Source: Citrobacter amalonaticus
Lineage (GTDB): Bacteria; Pseudomonadota; Gammaproteobacteria; Enterobacterales; Enterobacteriaceae
DNA length: 64,000 nucleotides
Assembly (NCBI RefSeq): GCF_002918555.1
Contig: NZ_PQMB01000001.1
Location: forward strand, 868,087 to 932,086
Reading direction: 5' to 3'
A model generated the notes under the pieces. It had not been told where the DNA came from. It was given only the letters and a program-made list of their open reading frames with translations, and did not search any database. A program made the translations under genes and the position numbers. How positions within the stretch are numbered: the first letter of the stretch is position 1; each line of letters begins with the position of its first letter. Of this stretch, positions 43,045 through 53,169 are shown one piece after another.

Positions 43045-43935
43045 TTAACGGGTCATGTTGATGCCTGAAGCTTTCTGCTCCAGCATACGTTTGGCTAAAT
43101 CCACGATAACGGCTGCGGCCTCTACCGGCGGCGTACCGCCCTGGTGGATGTTGGAGATACAGGTACGATCCGCCTCAACGGTGGTCGCCACGCGCGGCGA
43201 GTACACGGCATAGCAGGAGAGGCTTTCTGACTGTCCCAGTCCCGGACGTTCCCCCACCAGCAGGATCACCACCTTCGCGCCGAGGATCTCCCCGATCTGA
43301 TCTTCAATCTTCACCCGGCCATAACGCACGAAGAACGGCGTCCCGACCTTCAGTCCAGCCTGTTTCAGGCCAGAGAGCAGCGGCGGGAGGATCTCGTCAT
43401 AGTTGGCGGTGATCGCATCCGTAGACAGACCATCGGAAATCACCACCTGCACATCCGGGCTCATGACGCACTGCGATTTCAGCGCCTCAATGGCTTCCTG
43501 GCTCAGACGGCGGCCCATATCGGGACGCGTCAGATACAGGTTTTTGTCACTGATTTCCGAACGCACTTCCAGCAGCCCCTGCGCCTTCACCCACTCTTCA
43601 GGAACCTCTTTCAATACGGTATCTTTCGAGCGGGAGTGATCCGCCAGAAAGCGCAGCAGCGCCTGGGTACGCGGGCGCGGCCCTGCACGACCGGTACAGA
43701 CGCGTGCCGCGGTACTGCGGCGCAGTTCGGTCAGCACGTCTGCGCGATGCGGCTCCTCAACGCCAATCCAGGCTTTCGCTTCTGCCGATCCCAAATCCAG
43801 CGCACAGCTTTCGGCGGCGGAAGGCGCAGCGCACGATTGCGTTTCACAGGCAGGCGTCGACGCTGCGGGGGCCTGCGGCTGTCCCATTGACGCCATCACG
43901 CTGCGTACAATTTCTTCAATCTGTTTTTGATCCAT
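43045..43935 (-). CDS. eutC: Ethanolamine ammonia-lyase small subunit
   Basis: Beta subunit of adenosylcobalamin-dependent ethanolamine ammonia-lyase, 296 residues. The N-terminal amphipathic helix [18 protein letters not shown] is an encapsulation peptide for the microcompartment, followed by an Ala/Pro-rich linker and the catalytic domain from about 45. It converts ethanolamine to acetaldehyde and ammonia together with EutB. Confidence 0.98.
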   Translation of the reverse strand: MDQKQIEEIVRSVMASMGQPQAPAASTPACETQSCAAPSAAESCALDLGSAEAKAWIGVEEPHRADVLTELRRSTAARVCTGRAGPRPRTQALLRFLADHSRSKDTVLKEVPEEWVKAQGLLEVRSEISDKNLYLTRPDMGRRLSQEAIEALKSQCVMSPDVQVVISDGLSTDAITANYDEILPPLLSGLKQAGLKVGTPFFVRYGRVKIEDQIGEILGAKVVILLVGERPGLGQSESLSCYAVYSPRVATTVEADRTCISNIHQGGTPPVEAAAVIVDLAKRMLEQKASGINMTR

Positions 43936-43955
43936 TATTTGTCATCCCCGCGTCA

Positions 43956-45317
43956 TCAGAAGAACAGTGACGGATCGCCCGCCCGTTTGGTCAGACGACC
44001 ATTTGCCATAATGCCCATCGTTTCCAGCCAGCGTTCAAACTCCGGTGACGGACGCAGATTCAGCAGCTGGCGTACGGTCGCGGTATCGTGAAAGGCGGTG
44101 GTCTGGTAGTTGAGCATGATGTCGTCGCCGAGCGGCATACCCATAATGTAGTTACAGCCCGCGGTGGCGAGCAGAATCATCAGGTTTTCGTTGAGGTTCT
44201 GGTCAGCGTCAGCGTGGTTGGTGTAGCAGCAGTCGCAGCCCATTGAGATGCCGCTCAGCTTGCCCATAAAGTGATCTTCCAGACCGGCACGAATAATCTG
44301 GCGATCGTTGTAGAGATACTCCGGCCCGATAAAGCCCACCACGGTGTTCACCAGGAACGGATCGTAGTGACGCGCCAGACCGTAGTTACGTGCCTCCATC
44401 GTGACCTGGTCGGCGCCGAAGTTTGCCCCAGCCGAGAGCGCAGAGCCCTGCCCGGTTTCAAAATACAGGCAGTTTTCCCCGGCGATACGGTTAAACTCCG
44501 CGCCAACGGCACGCGCTTCATCCAGCATTGCCAGCTCGACGCCGAACTCTTTTAACCCCTTCTCACTGCCGCAGATACTCTGGAAGATAAGCCCGCCCGG
44601 CGCACCGCGACGAATGGCCTCAATCTGGGTGGTGACGTGCGCCAGAACGCAGCCCTGGGTGGGAATATTGAATTTGTCGATGACCCCGTACACGGTATCC
44701 AGCACGCGGCTTAAGTTCTCCACGTCATCCGTTACCGGGTTAACGCCAATAACGGCATCGCCCGCCCCGAAAGAGAGCCCTTCGTAGATTTGCGCGGCGA
44801 TACTCTGCACGTCATCACGGGTGTCGTTCGGCTGTAAACGACAGCTGAAAGTGCCCGGCAGACCAATGGTGGTGTTGGCCTTTTTGATCACCGGCATCTT
44901 CTTACCGCCGTAGATCAGGTCCGCGTTGGAGCAAATTTTCGCCACTGCCGCCACCACTTCTGAGGTTAACCCCTTACGCGTGAAGGCAATGTCATCAACG
45001 GAGGTTTCATCGCTCAACACGTATTCGCGCAGATCGCTGATGCTCCAGTTTTTAATACGGTTATAGGCCGTTTCGTTAACGTCGTCCTGAATCAGACGCG
45101 TCACGCAGTCCTCTTCATAGGAAATCACCGGATTGTTGCGAACATCCGCTACCGTCATTTCCGACAACACCTGTTTCGCCGCCACGCGCTCCTGCGAACT
45201 TTGCGCCGCAACGCCCGCCAGCACATCCCCCGAACGCAGTTCGTTGGCTTTGGCCAGCACCTCTTTTACATCCTTAAACTGATAAACATTGCCGAACAAT
45301 GTGGTCTTTAGTTTCAT
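43956..45317 (-). CDS. eutB: Ethanolamine ammonia-lyase large subunit
   Basis: Alpha subunit of the B12-dependent lyase, a TIM barrel of 453 residues as in E. coli. The segments LPGTFSCRLQPNDTRDD near 153-169 and SICGSEKGLKEFGVELAMLDEA near 246-267 are typical. K-12 has the CPZ-55 prophage between eutA and eutB; here only 11 bases separate them. Confidence 0.98.
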   Translation of the reverse strand: MKLKTTLFGNVYQFKDVKEVLAKANELRSGDVLAGVAAQSSQERVAAKQVLSEMTVADVRNNPVISYEEDCVTRLIQDDVNETAYNRIKNWSISDLREYVLSDETSVDDIAFTRKGLTSEVVAAVAKICSNADLIYGGKKMPVIKKANTTIGLPGTFSCRLQPNDTRDDVQSIAAQIYEGLSFGAGDAVIGVNPVTDDVENLSRVLDTVYGVIDKFNIPTQGCVLAHVTTQIEAIRRGAPGGLIFQSICGSEKGLKEFGVELAMLDEARAVGAEFNRIAGENCLYFETGQGSALSAGANFGADQVTMEARNYGLARHYDPFLVNTVVGFIGPEYLYNDRQIIRAGLEDHFMGKLSGISMGCDCCYTNHADADQNLNENLMILLATAGCNYIMGMPLGDDIMLNYQTTAFHDTATVRQLLNLRPSPEFERWLETMGIMANGRLTKRAGDPSLFF

Positions 45318-45328
45318 AAGTCGTTCCC

Positions 45329-46732
45329 TCAGGAAGGAAATGCGAGTGATTTCACCGTCACCGGCACAACCGATCCGCCAAAAAGAGGCGTACCAATGTC
45401 GATATAGTCCCCCGCCCGGACAACCACCTCATCGATGACCGCCAGCGGGAGCTGCTGTAATTGCGGGCGTAACAACATGCCCAGAGCCTTACCAAAATCC
45501 TGCCCGGCCACCACCAGCAGGGGATGCGGATTGGGAAAACGCGCGACGAATGCAAGCAGCGCGTCGATGACCGTGAGTAATGCGGCGTAACGCACCGGCA
45601 GCGAGGCGGGAAGCGCCAGCACGTACGCATCGGTCTGTGGATCCAGATCGAGCTGTATTAACGCCTGTTGCCAGCCGGCGACCAGATCGGTCTCATCTTG
45701 TGGGATCGCCACCGGCAGATTGCGCAGCGGAAGCGCCACGTCCGTAAGCCAGATAGTGCTGCCCGACAGCGACAGCGTATGCGCCCCGGCGCCAATCACC
45801 GTGGCGCGCACGGTTTGCGCCGGGAACTGCACGTTCAGCTCGCGCAGGCGCGGATGTTCATGCAGCGCCGTCGCTAACAGCGGCCCAATATCGGAAAAAC
45901 AGAATGGGTCAGCGGGCTGGTTGCGGTAGCATTCGCCAACGCCGCCGGACAACGTAATCACTTCCGGCTTAACCCCCGTCGGCAACAGACCGGTCTGCAT
46001 CAGCGCCTGCGCCAGCGGCGACAGCGTGCCGTCAATCACCTCCACGATCAGCGCCGCCATCCGTCGGGCCACCTGAACAAGCTGCGCCGCATTAAGGGTT
46101 CGGGCGTCGGTGCCTGGACCAGATACGTCATCAACAATCTTCTGTCCGGGCTGATGGGCATAAACCACGCGCCCCTGACCGTCGGTCTCCAGCAGGCGAC
46201 CGCCGACGTTAAGACAGGCGGTACCGCTGACTTTACCCGCGTCAAACAGGGCGTAGTTCGACGTGCCGCCGCCGATATCAATATTCAGCACCCGGCACAT
46301 CCGCTGTTCCGACAGGGTTTGTGCCCCGGCGCCGTGACCGGCAATCACCGATTCCAGGTGCGGTCCGGCGCTGGCGACCACGAAATCCCCCAGCGACTGC
46401 GAGAGCGTCATCACCGCCGGACGGGCGTTGCGGGTTTTCGCACTCTCACCGGTGATGATGATGGCCCCGGAGTCCACTGACTCAGGCGCAATGCCAGCGG
46501 CCTGATACTGAGCCAGAATCAGCGCCTTGAGTTCGGCCTCTTTTAACCCGCCCTGCTTATCAACGGGAGTGAAGAAGACCGGGCTTTGCCAGCTAATTTC
46601 GCGTTTGATGAATTCGTAGCGCGGCACCTGCGACACTGCCGCACGGTTCACCAGCTCCAGGCGCGAGAAGATCACCTGAGTGGTGGTGGTGCCGATATCG
46701 ATACCGACGCTCAGTAGCTGGCGAGTCTTCAC
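45329..46732 (-). CDS. eutA: Ethanolamine ammonia-lyase reactivase EutA
   Basis: ATP-dependent chaperone-like factor of 467 residues that swaps damaged cobalamin out of EutBC. Actin/Hsp70-type phosphate loops are visible: VGIDIGTTTTQ near 9-19, NIDIGGGTSNYALF near 150-163 and LSGGVGECY near 263-271. The ATG overlaps the eutH stop (ATGA). Confidence 0.97.
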   Translation of the reverse strand: MKTRQLLSVGIDIGTTTTQVIFSRLELVNRAAVSQVPRYEFIKREISWQSPVFFTPVDKQGGLKEAELKALILAQYQAAGIAPESVDSGAIIITGESAKTRNARPAVMTLSQSLGDFVVASAGPHLESVIAGHGAGAQTLSEQRMCRVLNIDIGGGTSNYALFDAGKVSGTACLNVGGRLLETDGQGRVVYAHQPGQKIVDDVSGPGTDARTLNAAQLVQVARRMAALIVEVIDGTLSPLAQALMQTGLLPTGVKPEVITLSGGVGECYRNQPADPFCFSDIGPLLATALHEHPRLRELNVQFPAQTVRATVIGAGAHTLSLSGSTIWLTDVALPLRNLPVAIPQDETDLVAGWQQALIQLDLDPQTDAYVLALPASLPVRYAALLTVIDALLAFVARFPNPHPLLVVAGQDFGKALGMLLRPQLQQLPLAVIDEVVVRAGDYIDIGTPLFGGSVVPVTVKSLAFPS

Positions 46733-47961
46733 GATTGCGCCTCCGGGTTGGTTTCTGCTGGTGCCGGAACATCTTCGTCTTTCGGTACCAACAGCATAGC
46801 CACGCCAATCGCCGTCACGCCGCCAATCAGCTTGCCGACAATCATCGGGAAGATCATGGCGTTCATGTTGGCCGCGGCGAAGCCTAAATGGTCACCCAGT
46901 GCGAAGGCTGCGGAAACCGCAAAGGCGCAGTTGATCACTTTGCCGCGGGTATCCATATTCTTCATCATGCCGAACATTGGGATGTTGTTCGCCAGCGTCG
47001 CCACCATGCCCGCAGCCGCAATATTATTGATTTTTAACAGGTTACCGACGCTCATCAGCGGCTTTTCAAACCAACGGGTCAGCAGCAGCACCATCGGATA
47101 CGCACCCAGCAGCACGCAGGAGATAGAACCGATAACTTCGATGGCGCGCATCACTTCACCCGGCTTGTCACCCGGTGCCATGAAGATAGGATCAAGACCC
47201 GGAATCAGTTCCCAGCCGAGCAGGAATTTGATCACCGCTGCCGCCAGACCGATGGTGATCAGCGCCACCAGGAATTTCGCGAAGATCTGGAAGCCGTTGA
47301 TCATTTTTTCCGGGATGAATTTCAGTCCCAGCGCCACCAGCACGGCAACGATCAGCACCGGGATCATGTTCATCAGGATCAGCGCGAAGGTGAACTCCAC
47401 CGGCTGCCCGTTGATTTCGACACCGGAGTACATCGCGATCAAACCACCCGCAATACAGCCAATCGGAATGGTGACGATCCCTGCCAGCACGCCCAGCGCC
47501 AGATAACGACGGTCAGACGGTTCAATAATCCCCAGCGCAACCGGAATAGAGAAGACCAGCGTCGGCCCCATCATCGCCCCGAGGATCAGACCAGAGTACA
47601 GCCACGCCGCAACGTCGCCGCCCGCCAGCTCTTTGGCGAGGAAGAAGCCGCCCATATCGCACGCCAGCAGCGTTCCGGCAAACATCGACGGGTTCGCGCC
47701 CAGCATTTCGTACAGTGGAATAATCACCGGCCCGAGCACATGCGCCAGTACCGGTGCCAGCGCGGTCATACCGACCATCGCCAGACCCAGCGCGCCCATC
47801 GCCATAAAACCTTCTTCAAACTGGCCGCCCGATCCCTCAATACTCTTACCGAACTTACCGAGGAAGCGTGCCGAACCGCCGAACTGCGACAGGATCCTGT
47901 CCACGGCGGCAATCAGCATAAAGAACATCATGATGTACATGATGATTTCGTTAATTCCCAT
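46729..47961 (-). CDS. eutH: Ethanolamine permease EutH
   Basis: Inner-membrane ethanolamine facilitator, 410 residues, about ten or eleven hydrophobic segments, with conserved LACDMGGFFLAKELAGGDVA near 98-117. ATG 47961 lies behind AGTGAAGGTT and matches E. coli; a GTG three codons earlier is discounted. The last 15 residues differ from K-12. Confidence 0.97.
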   Translation of the reverse strand: MGINEIIMYIMMFFMLIAAVDRILSQFGGSARFLGKFGKSIEGSGGQFEEGFMAMGALGLAMVGMTALAPVLAHVLGPVIIPLYEMLGANPSMFAGTLLACDMGGFFLAKELAGGDVAAWLYSGLILGAMMGPTLVFSIPVALGIIEPSDRRYLALGVLAGIVTIPIGCIAGGLIAMYSGVEINGQPVEFTFALILMNMIPVLIVAVLVALGLKFIPEKMINGFQIFAKFLVALITIGLAAAVIKFLLGWELIPGLDPIFMAPGDKPGEVMRAIEVIGSISCVLLGAYPMVLLLTRWFEKPLMSVGNLLKINNIAAAGMVATLANNIPMFGMMKNMDTRGKVINCAFAVSAAFALGDHLGFAAANMNAMIFPMIVGKLIGGVTAIGVAMLLVPKDEDVPAPAETNPEAQS

Positions 47962-47988
47962 AACCTTCACTCCCTGTCATATGTGTAT

Positions 47989-49176
47989 TTATTGTGCCGC
48001 CGCATACAACGCGATAATGTCGGCCTGCGTGGCGGTGCGTGGGTTACTGCGAATACAAATATCCTCCAGCGCGGCCTGCGCCCATGCGCCGTATTGTTCG
48101 GGTTTTGCGCCAACGTCGGCGAGCCGCTTACTCTGGCCCACTTCCGCAATCAGTTCGCTTACCGCGGCGATCGCGTCACGATCGTCAGCTTTCTTATTGG
48201 TGAGCGCCCGCCCGATATGGCTGAAGCGTTCGCGACAGACCATACGGTTAAACCCCATGACCGTCGGCAGCAGCATGGCGTTAGCCTGCCCGTGTGGAAT
48301 GTGCAGCTCCCCACCCGGCGGGTGCGCCATGGCATGGCACAGCCCCAGACCCGCGCTGGAAAACGCCATCCCCGCCATGCAGGAGGCGAGCAGCATGCTC
48401 TCCCGCGCGGCCAGGTCATGACCGTAGCCCACCGCTTTTGGCAACGATTTGCCGATCATCGCAATCGCGCCAATCGCCAGGCTGTCGGTAAACGGCGTCG
48501 CGTTCAGGGCGCTGTATGCCTCAATGGCATGGGTCAGCGCATCGATCCCCGTCATCGCCGTGATGTGAGGCGGAACTCCTTCGGTCAGCACCGCATCAAG
48601 AATCGCCACATCCGGCATCAACGACGCGTGTGCCAGTACCTGCTTGCGTCCGCTGACGGCATCAATGATTACCGTGACGTTGGTCGTTTCTGAACCGGTT
48701 CCGGCGGTGGTAGGGATCGCAATCAACGGTAAACGCGGGCGTAATGCGCTCTGTTCCGTCATCTCAGCCAGCGTCTGACCAGGGTTAGTCACCAGCAGCG
48801 AAACCGCTTTTGCCGCATCCAGTACCGAACCGCCGCCAAATGCCACCACGCCGTCGCACTTCGACTCGCGCAGCTGCGCGACCGCCGCGCAGACATCGGT
48901 AATGCACGGCTCACCCACAGGACATGGCCACACCGTCATCGCCACGCCTTTCATCGCCAGACTCCGTTCCAGCGGCGCGGTCATTCCCGCCTGATGCAGG
49001 TAACTGTCGACCATGACGAACATATGCGTCAGGCCGCGCGTTTGTGCTTCCTGTCCGCAGGTACTGAGCGCTCCCAGTCCACACAACGTAACCGGTGGAA
49101 CGCTAAACGTTTTTACGCGTTGCAGATTCAGGGTATCGAATGCCTGAAAGAGCGCGGTCTGCAATTCAGCTTGCAT
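47989..49176 (-). CDS. eutG: Alcohol dehydrogenase EutG
   Basis: Iron-dependent alcohol dehydrogenase of 395 residues that reduces acetaldehyde to ethanol and recycles NADH inside the shell. GGGSVLDAAKA near 97-107 is the nucleotide site; the metal ligands include Asp and His residues of TGIDALTHAIEA and LCHAMAH. ATG 49176 follows GGAAGGAATCT and overlaps the eutJ end by 11 bases; a longer frame upstream is not conserved. Confidence 0.96.
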   Translation of the reverse strand: MQAELQTALFQAFDTLNLQRVKTFSVPPVTLCGLGALSTCGQEAQTRGLTHMFVMVDSYLHQAGMTAPLERSLAMKGVAMTVWPCPVGEPCITDVCAAVAQLRESKCDGVVAFGGGSVLDAAKAVSLLVTNPGQTLAEMTEQSALRPRLPLIAIPTTAGTGSETTNVTVIIDAVSGRKQVLAHASLMPDVAILDAVLTEGVPPHITAMTGIDALTHAIEAYSALNATPFTDSLAIGAIAMIGKSLPKAVGYGHDLAARESMLLASCMAGMAFSSAGLGLCHAMAHPPGGELHIPHGQANAMLLPTVMGFNRMVCRERFSHIGRALTNKKADDRDAIAAVSELIAEVGQSKRLADVGAKPEQYGAWAQAALEDICIRSNPRTATQADIIALYAAAQ

Positions 49177-50005
49177 AGATTCCTTCCGCTTTTTCTTTTC
49201 CGCTGTTGGCAATCGCCAGCGGGGTCATAAACAGGCTGTGCTGGGGTAAATGCACCGTTAAGTCCGGGAAGCGCTTACTGAACAGATCCGCCACTCCCGG
49301 CTGCATACAGGAACCGCCCGCCAGCCATAAATCGGCTATCCCTTGCCCTTCAATATGTCGGGCGACGATCTCCGCCATCTTTTCGTAAACCGGCTTTACC
49401 ACGGGCCAGATGTCCTGCGCGTTGCTGCGCTTGATCTGTTCCGCCTCTTCCAGCTGAATACGGCGGTTCCCGGCAAGCGTCAGAGAGATGTGATGACCGC
49501 CGGTCGCTTCGTCCGCCGAGTACGTCACCAAACCCCGCTTCACAATCGCAATCCCGGTGGTACCGCCGCCGATATCCACCACGCCAGCGTTATCAAGCTG
49601 CAACAGGTCCGCCACCGCGGTCGGTTCGTCGAGCACATGACTGACTTCAAGCCCGGCAGATTCCAGCACGTTGATCGAGATTCGTGGGTCAGTTCCCGGT
49701 GGAAACGAGGTTGCCGCGTGGGTAAAGCGGCAACCCAACTGTTGTTCGAGCGTATCGAGATGGCGACGAACGATGGTCACCGCACCGAAGAAATCCCAGA
49801 CGATGCCATCGCGCACGACGTCGGCCCAGTCCAGACAAACCGCAACCGGCTGGCCGTCGCTGTCGACAACCATCGACACCACATCGCAGGTGCCTAAATC
49901 AACGCCCAGCCACAGCGGTGATTCGCTGGCAGCGGGTGTCTGATTACACAAAGCCGCCGCTTTTTGCAGCCTGGGCGTCAGCCAGCGTTGTTCGTCGTGC
50001 GCCAT
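49166..50005 (-). CDS. eutJ: EutJ, Hsp70/actin-fold protein of the eut operon
   Basis: A 279-residue ASKHA-family protein with phosphate motifs GVDLGTCDVVSMVVD near 33-47, VVDIGGGTTGIAIVKRG near 142-158 and LAGGSCMQPGV near 226-236. It resembles DnaK-like chaperones without a substrate domain; its role in ethanolamine metabolism is unproven. ATG 50005 follows AAGGAGTGAACGAC. Confidence 0.95.
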   Translation of the reverse strand: MAHDEQRWLTPRLQKAAALCNQTPAASESPLWLGVDLGTCDVVSMVVDSDGQPVAVCLDWADVVRDGIVWDFFGAVTIVRRHLDTLEQQLGCRFTHAATSFPPGTDPRISINVLESAGLEVSHVLDEPTAVADLLQLDNAGVVDIGGGTTGIAIVKRGLVTYSADEATGGHHISLTLAGNRRIQLEEAEQIKRSNAQDIWPVVKPVYEKMAEIVARHIEGQGIADLWLAGGSCMQPGVADLFSKRFPDLTVHLPQHSLFMTPLAIANSGKEKAEGIYAS

Positions 50006-50017
50006 GTCGTTCACTCC

Positions 50018-51421
50018 TTATACAATTCTGAAGGCGTCCACCAACACACAGCGACGCAGACGCACAAACGTGCGTGCGCTGGTCACCCCTTCCCCGGTTG
50101 GCGTGGTAATGGTCATCGTGGTCCAGCCTTCGCCGCCGAGTCCAAGACCGGCGATACACGGCCCGTTTTTGACGAAAATGCTGGTATCAATGGCATTCGC
50201 CATCTGGTTCATATTCTCGATATTGCGCGAGTGCATCGCCGCCGTATGGTGGCAGCCGCCCTCAAGCGTGACCGCAAGCGCAATAGCCTCTTCGACGTTG
50301 GCGACCCGCACCACCGGCAGCACCGGCATCATCAGTTCGGTGACGGCAAAGGGATGCGTGGCGGACGTTTCGACGAACAGCAGACGCGTTTGCTCCGGTA
50401 CCTGCAGGCCAATCGCCGCGGCAATCTTGCTGGCGTTGCGCCCAACCCAGTCACTGCTGACGGTGCCTTTGCCATGCTCATCAATATTTTTCAGCAACAC
50501 CGGCTGCAGCTGTTCAGCCTGGGCGGCGGTCAGTTTCACCGCCTGCTGGCCTTCCATCAGGCACATCAGTTCGTCGGCAACGCTATCGACCACAATCAGC
50601 ACTTTTTCGTCGGCGCAGATGATGTTGTTATCAAACGATGCGCCTTTGACGATCGACTGCGCTGCGCGTGCCAGGTCAGCCGTTTCATCCACCACCACCG
50701 GCGGGTTACCGGCTCCTGCGGCAATCAGACGTTTATTGGTGTGTTTGCGCGCGGCCTCAACGACCGCTTCGCCACCGGTAACGACTAACAGCCCAATGCC
50801 GGGATACTTAAACAGGCGCTGGGCGGTTTCGATATCCGGGTTCGCCACGGTCACCAGCAGGTTTGCCGGTCCACCGGCGGCAACCACCGCCTGGTTGAGC
50901 AACGTAATCGCCCGTTGTGAAACGCCTTTCGCTGCCGGATGGGGCGCGAATACCACGCTATTGCCAGCGGCAATCAGGCTGATGGCGTTGTTAATTACCG
51001 TCGCCGCCGGGTTGGTAGACGGCGTCACCGATGCCACCACGCCCCACGGCGCATTTTCAATCAGCGTCAGGCCGTTATCGCCGGTCAGCACCTGTGGAGA
51101 CAGACACTCCACGCCCGGCGTGCCGCGCGCCTGCGCCACATTTTTGGCAAATTTATCTTCGACGCGTCCCATGCCGGTTTCAGCCACGGCAAGTTCCGCT
51201 AATTCTCTGGCGTGTTTTTCGCCCGCGTCACGCAGAGCCGTGATGGCAAGCTGGCGCATCGCCACGCTCTTAAGTCCCTGCTGCGCCACTTTTGCTGCCG
51301 CGACGGCATCATCCAGGGAGGCAAAAACGCCCATTTCTTGAACGGGGCTGCCCGTCTGGCTGCTGTCTTTCATTTTCAGCAGCACCGCTTTGACCACCTG
51401 TTCAATATCCTGTTGATTCAT
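50018..51421 (-). CDS. eutE: CoA-acylating acetaldehyde dehydrogenase EutE
   Basis: Converts acetaldehyde, CoA and NAD+ to acetyl-CoA, 467 residues. An N-terminal encapsulation helix (MNQQDIEQVVKAVLLKMKDS) precedes the aldehyde dehydrogenase fold. The catalytic cysteine lies in NNIICADEKV near residue 269. Twelve bases from eutJ. Confidence 0.97.
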   Translation of the reverse strand: MNQQDIEQVVKAVLLKMKDSSQTGSPVQEMGVFASLDDAVAAAKVAQQGLKSVAMRQLAITALRDAGEKHARELAELAVAETGMGRVEDKFAKNVAQARGTPGVECLSPQVLTGDNGLTLIENAPWGVVASVTPSTNPAATVINNAISLIAAGNSVVFAPHPAAKGVSQRAITLLNQAVVAAGGPANLLVTVANPDIETAQRLFKYPGIGLLVVTGGEAVVEAARKHTNKRLIAAGAGNPPVVVDETADLARAAQSIVKGASFDNNIICADEKVLIVVDSVADELMCLMEGQQAVKLTAAQAEQLQPVLLKNIDEHGKGTVSSDWVGRNASKIAAAIGLQVPEQTRLLFVETSATHPFAVTELMMPVLPVVRVANVEEAIALAVTLEGGCHHTAAMHSRNIENMNQMANAIDTSIFVKNGPCIAGLGLGGEGWTTMTITTPTGEGVTSARTFVRLRRCVLVDAFRIV

Positions 51422-51432
51422 GATGTTATGCC

Positions 51433-51720
51433 CTATTTGTGAAATACCACTTTTCCGCCAGCCACCACTTCATCGACGATGCCAATCACACACAGGTCGA
51501 CAGGTGACATTTCGCTGCGGTGAGCCTGACGCGCTGAGCTGCCGCTAACCAGCAACACCCATTCCCCGGTTCCCGCCCCGATGCTGTCGATAGCGACGGC
51601 ACACTGCCCGTCGGGATTTCCCTGGCCATCAATCATTTCCACCATCAGCAATTTGTCATGTGCCAGTCCCTGATGGCGCACGGTACAAACGATTTGTCCT
51701 GTGACGACTGCCAGTTTCAT
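51433..51720 (-). CDS. eutN: Microcompartment vertex protein EutN
   Basis: A 95-residue EutN/CcmL family protein that forms pentamers closing the shell vertices. It starts MKLAVVTGQIVCTVRHQGLA and contains DSIGAGTGEWVLLVSGSSAR. A REP element separates it from eutM. Confidence 0.97.
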   Translation of the reverse strand: MKLAVVTGQIVCTVRHQGLAHDKLLMVEMIDGQGNPDGQCAVAIDSIGAGTGEWVLLVSGSSARQAHRSEMSPVDLCVIGIVDEVVAGGKVVFHK

Positions 51721-51757
51721 ACCCGCCTCCGTGTGTTGTGTATTGCGTGCCGAAACG

Positions 51758-51800
51758 GTAGGCCGGATGGCGACGCATACGCGTCTTATCCGGCCTGTAC
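51758..51800. repeat. REP element between eutM and eutN
   Basis: GTAGGCCGGATGGCGACGC-ATAC-GCGTCTTATCCGGCCTGTAC is a typical imperfect REP palindrome, in the 101-base gap 51721-51821. Confidence 0.92.
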
Positions 51801-51821
51801 GATCCGACGTAGCCGTCCAGC

Positions 51822-52112
51822 TTAGATGTTGCTGTCGCCCTTGAAGCTGATCGGGAACACTTCTTCCAGATCGCCATGCGGACGCGGAATAACGTGTACG
51901 GAAACCAGCTCACCAATGCGCTGCGCTGCGGCGGCACCGGCATCAGTTGCCGCTTTACAGGCGGCCACATCGCCACGAACCATTGCGGTAACCAGACCGC
52001 CGCCAATCTGCTTCACACCAACCAGCTTCACGCGAGCGGCTTTAACCATTGCATCAGAAGCCTCAATCAGTGCAACCAGGCCCCGGGTTTCAATCATTCC
52101 TAATGCTTCCAT
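51822..52112 (-). CDS. eutM: Major microcompartment shell protein EutM
   Basis: A 96-residue single BMC-domain hexamer, the main facet protein of the shell: [20 protein letters not shown] at the start and [14 protein letters not shown] near 74-87. One residue shorter than K-12 EutM at the C-terminus. The REP element just after it may favour its high level. Confidence 0.98.
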   Translation of the reverse strand: MEALGMIETRGLVALIEASDAMVKAARVKLVGVKQIGGGLVTAMVRGDVAACKAATDAGAAAAQRIGELVSVHVIPRPHGDLEEVFPISFKGDSNI

Positions 52113-52152
52113 TGTGTTTTCCTCTCATTAAGGGGGTCCAGAACGGGACCGT

Positions 52153-53169
52153 TCATTCAACCAGTGTTTGTAAGCGGCAATCGCTGCTTACGTCAGTCTG
52201 GCGCGGCACTGCTGCCACCAACGCCAGTTCGATAATTTCCTGTACGCTACAGCCTCGCGAGAGGTCATGGAGCGGTGCGGCAAGTCCCTGAATCAGCGGA
52301 CCAACCGCGCGATATCCGCCCAGACGCTGGGCGATTTTGTAACCAATATTTCCCGCTTCCAGCGACGGAAAGATCATCACGTTTGCCCGGCCCTGAAGCG
52401 GGCTGTCGGGCGCTTTCTGCGCAGCGACATCCGGTACGAAAGCCGCGTCAAACTGCAACTCCCCGTCCACAATGAGCTGTGGCGCGCGCGCGCGGACGAT
52501 CTCTGTGGCCTGCTGCACATTGGCAACGTTGGGGTGACGGGCGCTGCCCTGACTTGAGAACGACAGCATCGCCACACGCGGTTCTTCCCCGGTAATCGCC
52601 CGCCAGGTATCGGCGCTGGCGAGGGCAATATCCGCCAGCTGTGCCGCGGTCGGCTGTGGCACTACGCTGCAATCGGCAAACCCCAGCGCCGTTCCGGTGT
52701 ACTGCGGCAGCATCAGGAAGATTGACGACAGTGTTTTACACCCCGGCTGCAAGCCGATAATGCGTAATCCGGCGCGCAGCACGTTCGCCGTTGAGGAGAG
52801 GTTGCCAGCAATGCACACATCTGCCTCTCCGGCGCTCACCATCGCGGCGGCGAACATCAGCGGGTCGTTGAGCTTCCCGACAGCATCCGGCGGTGTTTTC
52901 TCTGCGGCACGCCTGAGCCAGCGCTGCGCAAACGCCTCGCGCATTTGCAGGTTGCTGTGCGGATCGATGATCTGAATGCCATCCATTGCCACGCGGTGGC
53001 TGAGGGCAAACTGGCGCAGGGCAAACGGGCTGGCGACCAGAACAGGCCGCGCCAGACCATGCTGTTGCAGGTAGTGCGCCGCTTTCAGTACGCGTTCGTC
53101 CAGCGCATCCGGAAAGACCACTCTGGCGGGGGCGCGTAACGCCAGTTCGCGGGCGCGTTCGATGATCAT
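52153..53169 (-). CDS. eutD: Phosphotransacetylase EutD
   Basis: Converts acetyl-CoA to acetyl phosphate, 338 residues of the PTA_PTB family. The N-terminal helix [19 protein letters not shown] is an encapsulation signal. Family segments [19 protein letters not shown] near 151-169 and [17 protein letters not shown] near 273-289. The ATG overlaps the eutT stop (ATGA). Confidence 0.97.
   Translation of the reverse strand: MIIERARELALRAPARVVFPDALDERVLKAAHYLQQHGLARPVLVASPFALRQFALSHRVAMDGIQIIDPHSNLQMREAFAQRWLRRAAEKTPPDAVGKLNDPLMFAAAMVSAGEADVCIAGNLSSTANVLRAGLRIIGLQPGCKTLSSIFLMLPQYTGTALGFADCSVVPQPTAAQLADIALASADTWRAITGEEPRVAMLSFSSQGSARHPNVANVQQATEIVRARAPQLIVDGELQFDAAFVPDVAAQKAPDSPLQGRANVMIFPSLEAGNIGYKIAQRLGGYRAVGPLIQGLAAPLHDLSRGCSVQEIIELALVAAVPRQTDVSSDCRLQTLVE

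Noticed and set aside
50004-51341. 445-codon Ser/Thr/Ala-rich open frame antisense to eutE
   Set aside because: Shadow of eutE in GC-rich codons; the composition is typical of antisense frames, and eutE has all catalytic motifs.
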